This document shows, in pieces, positions 58,167 to 64,000 of a DNA stretch of 64,000 nt. Location of the stretch: NCBI RefSeq assembly GCF_030409715.1, contig NZ_JAUFQI010000001.1:186001-250000 (forward strand). Direction: 5' to 3'. Every line of letters begins with the position of its first letter. Position 1 is the stretch's first letter. Made by a program: the position numbers and the translations under genes. The notes below the pieces were generated by a model, which saw only the letters and a list, made by a program, of their open reading frames with translations, was not told the DNA's origin and searched no databases. This DNA is from Reinekea marina (GTDB lineage Bacteria > Pseudomonadota > Gammaproteobacteria > Pseudomonadales > Natronospirillaceae).

Positions 58167-59174
58167 CTAGCCTTCTATAAAAGGCACCGGACACTGGTTG
58201 GTGGCGTTGTAATCGACCACTTTAATTTTGCCCGACTTAATAGCGTCGCGAATTTTGTTGATCTTTTTCTCATCGCTTTTTGAAACCAAACCGCGGTTGA
58301 AAATATCCAACACCCAATCAACACCATTTTCGGCGAGACCAAGCTCTGTAACACCTGGGTTCCAAATGCCTTTTTCAGCATCTTCCAGAACGTTATACGC
58401 AGCAATGCCAACGTTCTTAACCATTGACGTTAACATGGTGCCGGTATGTAAAAAGTTTTGATTAGAATCTACGCCGATAGCGTATACATTAGAATGGTTG
58501 GCCGCTGCTTCATAAACCCCATTCCCAGTACCACCGGCGGCGGCATAGATCACCTCGACACCTTGAGTAATCATTTTACTGGCCAGTTCATTACCCTTTT
58601 CCGGAATCGAAAAGCCCGAAAAATCGGTAGAAGCCATACTCAAATACACTTGAATATCATCATTAATATAGGCGGCACCTTGTGCGTAGCCACAACCAAA
58701 ACGGCGAATAAAAGGTAAATCTACACCACCGATGAAACCAATTTTATCGCCCTTTGCTTTTAACGCCGCTAACGCGCCAACCACGAATGACCCTTCGTGC
58801 TCTTTAAACACAATTGATTGAACATTGGGTAAATCGACTACGGAATCAATAATAGCAAACTGAGTATCGGGAAATTGTGGCGCAACTTCTTGAAGAGCCG
58901 ATGCGAAAGAAAACCCCAATGCAATAATAGGGCTACGACCCTGCTTTGCTAAATTGGTCAATTGACCGACAAATTCATCCGGAGAACTCGGGTTCGCCTC
59001 AACGAGATTTCGACCATATTCGGCCTTAAACGGCACAACCCCTTGGCGATACATGGCCTCATTAAATGAGCTGTCGAATTTAGGCGCCTCGGTATAGACC
59101 ACCGCTGGGTTACTGGCCAACGCTAACGGTGCAATTACAGCAACTATGGCGCAGGCGATCGATTTTAAGTTCAT
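58167..59174 (-). CDS. BMP family ABC substrate-binding protein 2
   Basis: 335 aa from the ATG at 59174 (the longer frame starts at another ATG, 59228, but the signal peptide NLKSIACAIVAVIAPLALA begins here). Same blocks as protein 1: VVYTEAPKFDSSFNEAMYRQG, FPDTQFAIIDSVVDLPNVQSIVF (central block), and GGTGNGVYEAA. Clearly paralogous but well diverged, so probably a different ligand specificity for the same transporter. Confidence 0.92.
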   Translation of the reverse strand: MNLKSIACAIVAVIAPLALASNPAVVYTEAPKFDSSFNEAMYRQGVVPFKAEYGRNLVEANPSSPDEFVGQLTNLAKQGRSPIIALGFSFASALQEVAPQFPDTQFAIIDSVVDLPNVQSIVFKEHEGSFVVGALAALKAKGDKIGFIGGVDLPFIRRFGCGYAQGAAYINDDIQVYLSMASTDFSGFSIPEKGNELASKMITQGVEVIYAAAGGTGNGVYEAAANHSNVYAIGVDSNQNFLHTGTMLTSMVKNVGIAAYNVLEDAEKGIWNPGVTELGLAENGVDWVLDIFNRGLVSKSDEKKINKIRDAIKSGKIKVVDYNATNQCPVPFIEG

Positions 59175-59335
59175 ATTATTTTTCTCATTAAGGAGTTGGT
59201 ACAGCCACGTCAATTTACATCCATGCATTTTATCTCAACGACCTTGTCCAAAGATTGACCGATTATACAGTTATTTCGACGATATCAAAAACAATGCAAG
59301 ACAGTATTGAGAATCGTCAGTCTTTTGTGAGTTTT

Positions 59336-60334
59336 TTACATCGGACAGATGATTTCACCTGTCTCAATCTGATTCCAGTTCTTAATCGACACCCGATCAA
59401 ACCTCTCTAATTGACCACGATCAACATGATCTGTAGCGCCGACCTTGTGCAACAAGGCTGTCATTACAGATTCAGCGCCACGAGTTGCGCCATCTTCACA
59501 TTTTAACGCTATAGCTAATTTGAGATCTGGAATAGCGGCTATATAGACGCCTTCGGCACCCACTTTCAAAAACACTCGCTGGCCTAAAGCTTCCATCATT
59601 TCTGTGCAATATCGCTTTGTACCTGCGACCATGAACGGGTTATTCACTACCGCATTGAACATGGTTCTACACGCTTTTTGTCGCTCAGCTGAAAGATTAG
59701 AAGGATCTGCAAATTTTGCAAAACCTAAGGCTAAGTTGAACAAAGGCATCGCCCATGTAGGTGCAGAGCAACCATCGGGAGAATGCGGCAACGTTGAAAA
59801 GTCTATTTCACACATTTGCCCCATAGTGTCTGCAATGGTTTGCTGAACATCGTGCTCCACCTGTATGTAACCTTTAGAGTCTACGTTTAGTAGCTTTGCC
59901 AAACCCAACATACCGGCGTGTTTACCCGAACAGTTATTGTGCAAGTTATTTGGCGTTTCACCTTTACCTGCAAGTTCATAACCTGCTTCAACAAACATGG
60001 GCCAATGGTGCCCACATTCGAAATCTTTCGGCGTATGCCACAGCTTAGCTAGCATTTTCTGTACCGTTTCGGTGTGTCTTTGCTCGCCATTATGTGAAGC
60101 ACCTAAAATAGCGATCTCTTGCTCGGTAAAATCGTATTTTTGCGCACCGCCTCGCTCTAAAAATGCTAAAGCTTGCAGCGCTTTAATGGCACTGCGCGGA
60201 TACACCAATGGTTCCATATCGCCCCAAGAGTGGAGCGTTTCACCCGAGGAGTTTACAATAATTGCTTTAATTTGGTGCGCAGATTCGGTAATGCCACCGC
60301 GTTTAACCTGTACATTGATAGCAGGGTGGTTCAT
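59336..60334 (-). CDS. Type II (Rhizobium etli-like, class 3) L-asparaginase
   Basis: 332 aa from the ATG at 60334 (GGAG upstream; ATG at 60349 possible). Ser/Lys pair in YPRSAIKALQ, NNCSGKHAGML with the zinc-binding Cys and Lys, and the second Cys in PDGCSAPTWAMPL. These mark the AnsA/ReAV class that is unrelated to E. coli asparaginases. Hydrolyses L-Asn to Asp and ammonia. Divergent from tryptophanase. Confidence 0.92.
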   Translation of the reverse strand: MNHPAINVQVKRGGITESAHQIKAIIVNSSGETLHSWGDMEPLVYPRSAIKALQALAFLERGGAQKYDFTEQEIAILGASHNGEQRHTETVQKMLAKLWHTPKDFECGHHWPMFVEAGYELAGKGETPNNLHNNCSGKHAGMLGLAKLLNVDSKGYIQVEHDVQQTIADTMGQMCEIDFSTLPHSPDGCSAPTWAMPLFNLALGFAKFADPSNLSAERQKACRTMFNAVVNNPFMVAGTKRYCTEMMEALGQRVFLKVGAEGVYIAAIPDLKLAIALKCEDGATRGAESVMTALLHKVGATDHVDRGQLERFDRVSIKNWNQIETGEIICPM

Positions 60335-60349
60335 AAGGTGAGGCTCCAT

Positions 60350-60650
60350 TGATTTTGGCTTACCTTAGTACGCATTAAGCCGTTAAATCAATCCTTTCAC
60401 CTTTAATGACGTCTTTGAATCGCCTACTAAATGGGATAAAGTAAGCTCAAACAACAAGAGCTTTCATCGTGCAGCTAATTTTTTTTCAACAAACAAACGA
60501 CAGCAGCCAGTGGTATAACCACGATTACCGCCTGTCTAGCGCCTGCCTACACTTCTAATCTCGCTTTAAAAACGACTGAACTTTAATGAACTGCCAACGC
60601 CTTTGATGTGTTGGCGGGTTACGTTTATTGATTTTAAAAAGAGCTGAAAC
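60350..60650. other. Leader/intergenic region of tnaA
   Basis: About 300 bp between the asparaginase and tnaA genes. Besides the TnaC-like ORF it holds the hairpin GCCAAC / GTTGGC (about 60587-60609) between that ORF and tnaA, without a T-run. This is consistent with a Rho-type rather than an intrinsic attenuator. No clear promoter assigned. Confidence 0.45.
60469..60558 (+). CDS. Candidate TnaC-like leader peptide
   Basis: 29-codon ORF (GTG start, AAGAG about 10 nt upstream) in the tnaA leader. It contains SQWYNHDYRL, aligning with the SKWFNIDNKI core of E. coli TnaC: Trp, Asn and Asp are identical, with conservative Tyr/Phe, Arg/Lys and Leu/Ile. The Pro that normally lies 8 residues after the Asp is Leu here, followed by HF and TAA. 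It ends 92 bp before tnaA. A tryptophan-sensing stalling peptide is plausible but variant. Confidence 0.5.
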   Translation: MQLIFFQQTNDSSQWYNHDYRLSSACLHF

Positions 60651-62072
60651 ATGAAAAGAATTCCTGAACCCTTTCGTATAAAAATGGTTGAACCCATTAA
60701 AATGACCACCCTTGCAGACCGTGAGGTTGCCTTGAAGGAAGCGGGCTATAACCCGTTTTCACTCAAAAGCGAAGATGTGTATATCGACTTACTCACCGAT
60801 TCAGGCACCGGCGCAATGAGTGCAAACCAATGGGCCGGGCTTATGATAGGCGATGAGGCCTATGCCGGAAGTCGCAGTTTTATCAAGCTTCAAGATTCGG
60901 TTCGCACCTTATTTAAATACCAACATGTGATTCCTGTGCACCAAGGTCGCGGCGCCGAGCAAATTTTATTCCCTACGCTAATCGAAAAACGCCAAAAGCA
61001 ATTTAAAGCCAACCATGAATCGGGCGAGTTTAAGCCCATCTTTATATCTAATTACCACTTCGACACCACCGCAGCGCATGTTGAATTAAGCGGTGCAAAA
61101 GCCATTAACACGCTAACGCCAGAGGCGACCAACACCGCACAATGGTTCGACTTTAAAGGCAATTTTGATCTGCCCCAGTTAGAAAAAACCATTAACGACG
61201 CCGGTGCCGCCAATGTGGCCGGTGTCATTATTACCATTACTTGTAACTCCGCGGGCGGCCAACCCGTCGCCATGGCAAATATTAAAGCCGCCGCTACTTT
61301 GGCGCGTAAGCACGGCATTCCTATCATTATTGATGCCGCACGCTTTGCTGAAAACGCCTGGTTTATCAAACAACGCGAAGAGGGCTATGCCGATGTGGCC
61401 ATAGGCGATGTAATTCGCGAAATGTTCGCCTATGCCGATATGTTTACCATGTCGGCCAAGAAAGACCCCATGGTGAACATGGGCGGTTTGTGCTGCTTTA
61501 AAGACAATGAAGAATTGTTTAAAGCCGCACAAGTGTTGTGCGTACCGATGGAAGGCTTTGTTACCTACGGCGGATTAAACGGACGAGACATGGAAGCGCT
61601 AAACGTAGGTTTATGGGAATGCGCCGATGAAGACTTTTTGCGCTACCGCATTGGTCAAGTGGAATACTTGGGCGAACGCTTGCGCGAAGGCGGCATTCCT
61701 ATTCAGTACCCAACGGGTGGGCACGCGGTATTTGTAGACGCGGGCAAGCTATTACCGCACATTCCGGCCGATCAATTCCCGGCCCATGCGTTAGCCAATG
61801 AGCTTTATCTAGAGGGCGGTGTACGCGGTGTTGAAATAGGCTCGCTTCTGCTAGGCCGAGACCCTGAGAATGGACAACAAAAAGTGTCGCCTTTTGAATT
61901 GCTGCGATTAACCATTCCACGCCGCGTATATACCAACGACCACATGGATTATATAGCCGATAGCTTAATTGCCATCAAAGAAAGAGCCAGCCAAATTAAA
62001 GGCTTAACCTTTGATTACGAACCCCCAGTACTGCGCCATTTTACCGCGCGGTTAAAACCGATAGAAAACTAA
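60651..62072 (+). CDS. tnaA: Tryptophanase
   Basis: 473 aa. [42 protein letters not shown] [15 protein letters not shown]-Lys in [14 protein letters not shown], and [16 protein letters not shown], which marks tryptophanase rather than tyrosine phenol-lyase. Degrades tryptophan to indole, pyruvate and ammonia. No tnaB permease follows. The 3' end overlaps the convergent thioesterase by 4 bp. Confidence 0.94.
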   Translation: MKRIPEPFRIKMVEPIKMTTLADREVALKEAGYNPFSLKSEDVYIDLLTDSGTGAMSANQWAGLMIGDEAYAGSRSFIKLQDSVRTLFKYQHVIPVHQGRGAEQILFPTLIEKRQKQFKANHESGEFKPIFISNYHFDTTAAHVELSGAKAINTLTPEATNTAQWFDFKGNFDLPQLEKTINDAGAANVAGVIITITCNSAGGQPVAMANIKAAATLARKHGIPIIIDAARFAENAWFIKQREEGYADVAIGDVIREMFAYADMFTMSAKKDPMVNMGGLCCFKDNEELFKAAQVLCVPMEGFVTYGGLNGRDMEALNVGLWECADEDFLRYRIGQVEYLGERLREGGIPIQYPTGGHAVFVDAGKLLPHIPADQFPAHALANELYLEGGVRGVEIGSLLLGRDPENGQQKVSPFELLRLTIPRRVYTNDHMDYIADSLIAIKERASQIKGLTFDYEPPVLRHFTARLKPIEN

Positions 62073-62497
62073 AAGTATTGGTTTTCTAGTACATAGGTTG
62101 GCAAGTCAGCTTCGTTTGGTATTTGGGTTGGCTTGCCGTTTTCATCGATCGCGACAAATTTAAAATGCCCTTCTGTCACTTTTTCGCGGTTACCAATGCG
62201 GTCTCTTCTGACCCAAGCTTGCACATGAATAGTCATCGACGAACGACCAATTTCAGAAACTTGAGTATATATGCCCAGAATATCACCCACCTTAACCGGC
62301 CGAATAAAGCTCATGCTGTCGAGCGCCACCGTAACCACACGCGATTGAGCACGCTGCCCAGCGCAAATGCCGGCCGCAATATCCATTTGCGACAACACCC
62401 AGCCGCCAAAAATATCGCCCGCAGGGTTAGTATCGCTGGGCATAGCAATAGTGCGGGTGGTTAAACGGCCAATCGATTCTGCTTTGTCTGTTGTCAT
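62069..62497 (-). CDS. Acyl-CoA thioesterase, YciA/BACH hotdog family
   Basis: 142 aa. [25 protein letters not shown] is the YciA-type hotdog active-site block with the Asp/Asn residues, followed by [17 protein letters not shown]. Hydrolyses acyl-CoA esters of broad chain length. Confidence 0.93.
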   Translation of the reverse strand: MTTDKAESIGRLTTRTIAMPSDTNPAGDIFGGWVLSQMDIAAGICAGQRAQSRVVTVALDSMSFIRPVKVGDILGIYTQVSEIGRSSMTIHVQAWVRRDRIGNREKVTEGHFKFVAIDENGKPTQIPNEADLPTYVLENQYF

Positions 62498-62592
62498 GGT
62501 TTGCGGTTCTGCTTTGTTTATAAGTTAAACAATAGTAGAGGGTTACCATTAGCGCACCAAGGCTCTGGCATCACAACAGCACTTCCCAAAAG

Positions 62593-63537
62593 TTAGCTAT
62601 TGCGGCGACTGATGGCTAGCCCGGTTAAAATTAACAATAAACCGGCCAACATCGCCCAAGTGACTTGTTCATTCAGCATTATCACCCCGAAAATTACGCC
62701 AAACACCGGCACCAAATAACCAACCTGCGATACAAAGGTGTAACCGGCTCGTTTGATTAAATAGAAACGTATTAAAAAGGTAATTCCAGTCGGCACAATA
62801 CCTAACCAAGCCAATGCCAGTAAACCATGCAAAGCATTGGGTTGCAGGGCGGCGGCAATGGGCGTTTCAATAGCCAAGCTAAACGGAATGGTCATAGCAC
62901 TGGCAAAAAGCAACACACACGCGGTCATCATGACACTGCTCACTCCATATATACGACGCGCAAACGCACCAGATACGGCATAACAGGTGGCGGCAAGTAA
63001 AATGGACAACTGAGGCAGCAAACCACCCAAACCATTCGCCAACGGCTGAATACCAATGACCAACAGTACGCCAATAAACCCTAACGAAAATCCGAAACTT
63101 TTGTATCGATTCATGCGCTCATCGGTGGTGGTAAAGTGCCCAATCACTAACGCAATCAAGGGACCAATGGCCATTAAAATAGCCGCCTGGCCCGATTCTA
63201 AGAATTGCTCACCCCATGGAATTAAGAAAAACGGCAAAGCGCAATTGAATAAACCAACCACAGCCAATAAGCCTAACACCGCAGGCGAACGAGGAAACTT
63301 TTCGCCACGCATCATGGCGTATAACAGCATCACCAACGCCCCGAAGCCAATACGACCCGCCGCCACCGTAATAGGACCAAAATCTATCAACGCAATTTTT
63401 ATGATGAAAAAAGACGAACCAAAAATAGCGCCCTGCAAAAAGAGCAACGCATAGGCAAGAAGAACTGGCGCTTGTAACGAACTGGAATTCTGTGTGGTCA
63501 AAGTGAACTCACTTTTTAGTAAAAGGTTAACATGCAA
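62593..63537 (-). CDS. EamA/DMT family transporter
   Basis: 314 aa (TTG at 63537; the start is uncertain, another TTG lies 12 codons downstream). Ten membrane helices in two EamA repeats: QGAIFGSSFFIIKIALIDFGPI and TFVSQVGYLVPVFGVIFG. RhaT/YdcZ-like exporter or permease of unknown substrate. No close similarity to the other DMT gene at 42730 beyond the fold. Confidence 0.9.
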   Translation of the reverse strand: MHVNLLLKSEFTLTTQNSSSLQAPVLLAYALLFLQGAIFGSSFFIIKIALIDFGPITVAAGRIGFGALVMLLYAMMRGEKFPRSPAVLGLLAVVGLFNCALPFFLIPWGEQFLESGQAAILMAIGPLIALVIGHFTTTDERMNRYKSFGFSLGFIGVLLVIGIQPLANGLGGLLPQLSILLAATCYAVSGAFARRIYGVSSVMMTACVLLFASAMTIPFSLAIETPIAAALQPNALHGLLALAWLGIVPTGITFLIRFYLIKRAGYTFVSQVGYLVPVFGVIFGVIMLNEQVTWAMLAGLLLILTGLAISRRNS

Positions 63538-63589
63538 AAAGGCTTGGCTTATTCAGAGGCTGCAATCGCCAAAACGCAAAGAAGCATCT

Positions 63590-64000
63590 TTAAGGCAGCG
63601 AAGATAACCGCTCGGTAATAAGCGATTCTACCAATTCGATATCGATCAGATAATACAACGATTCCCAGCCCCATGGCGTGCGGCCGATGTTATGAAATAA
63701 TACCCCAGCCACCATGTCTTCTGCACTGAAGTTTTCATAATGATCAGCAAAATAAAGCGCCGCCTTACCTTGCTCACCATCACCCAGCAACCGGCGCATG
63801 TTTCCAATGCCACTGTGGTAAGTTTGCACCAGCAGCAAGCCAAACAATCGCTCCCGCTTAGCCACCGGCACATGCCCAAAGCGACTCATAAACAAAGGTT
63901 CTAAATTGCGACGATTCAACACATACAACCTAACGGCGCAATCGACTTGCGCCATACGGTGCCGATAAAAACGCGTAGGAATTTCGCAATCTTGCAGAAC
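63590..64000 (-). CDS. Partial gene of unknown function
   Basis: The frame is open to the window edge, so the N-terminus is missing (an internal ATG lies at 63955). 136 visible codons. GLLLVQTYHSGIGNMRRLLG, then ALYFADHYENFSAEDMVAGVLFHNIG and a C-terminal helix ending LITERLSSLP. The YHSGIGNMRR and FADHYENF segments recall lytic transglycosylase-like glycan-binding proteins, but no family can be named with confidence. Confidence 0.7.
   Translation of the reverse strand, partial: VLQDCEIPTRFYRHRMAQVDCAVRLYVLNRRNLEPLFMSRFGHVPVAKRERLFGLLLVQTYHSGIGNMRRLLGDGEQGKAALYFADHYENFSAEDMVAGVLFHNIGRTPWGWESLYYLIDIELVESLITERLSSLP

Overview
The window reads as one contiguous piece of a gammaproteobacterial chromosome, most like a marine Oceanospirillales/Saccharospirillaceae-type relative of Pseudomonas. 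The order ubiE-ubiJ-ubiB-hisE-hit-tatA-tatB-tatC, divergent from hemB and followed by trxA and rho, is Pseudomonas-like. HemB has the cysteine-free, Mg-type metal site of Pseudomonas enzymes. The genus assignment is inference; no rRNA or tRNA gene was found.

Layout. 1-2.7 kb: end of a hybrid histidine kinase overlapping a REC-GGDEF diguanylate cyclase. 2.7-6.4 kb: a co-oriented run of small accessory genes (YdeI/DUF1801, YCII, DUF1761, DUF1801, GNAT, aldo/keto reductase). 6.4-10.7 kb: PCu(A)C copper chaperone, DUF2946-like protein, GNAT, RecQ, YaiI. 10.7-15.1 kb: an unusual cyclic-nucleotide-binding-domain/acylating aldehyde dehydrogenase fusion, beside a two-gene operon of a tandem-repeat protein and a FIST-like protein. 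15.2-17.4 kb: glutathione-dependent formaldehyde detoxification (frmA-fghA). 17.4-23.4 kb: HopJ-like protein, dihaem cytochrome c, SPOR protein, AroE, GGDEF/EAL protein, lipase. 23.4-31.7 kb: Tat, HIT, HisE, Ubi genes, HemB, thioredoxin, Rho.

31.7-32.8 kb has no intact gene. It holds two 97-bp terminator-bearing repeats, a perfectly spaced 188-bp tandem duplication with REP-like sequence, and a decayed GH114 (endo-alpha-1,4-polygalactosaminidase-like) pseudogene. 32.9-36.8 kb is a Fur-box-controlled Fe/siderophore ABC uptake operon. 37-43.6 kb holds single metabolic and envelope genes (VF530, AcuI/YhdH, NDH-2, lipoproteins, EamA transporter).

43.6-49.3 kb is an efflux island. A SoxR gene is divergent from an MFS pump whose promoter carries a soxbox in a 19-bp spacer. 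Next to it is a heterodimeric ABC exporter preceded by a 19-codon leader ORF and mutually exclusive hairpins ending in an intrinsic terminator. This looks like translational/transcriptional attenuation and is the strongest candidate for an undescribed regulatory system.

49.6-60.3 kb: RsgA, a 2OG-Fe(II) oxygenase, and a BMP-type nucleoside ABC uptake locus with two paralogous binding proteins. Its second permease has been split at about codon 5 by an IS110/IS1111-type element. A type II (Rhizobium etli-like) asparaginase follows. 60.4-62.1 kb: tryptophanase, preceded by a candidate TnaC-like leader peptide with the W-x3-D core but without the usual proline. The window ends with an acyl-CoA thioesterase, a DMT exporter and a partial unknown gene.
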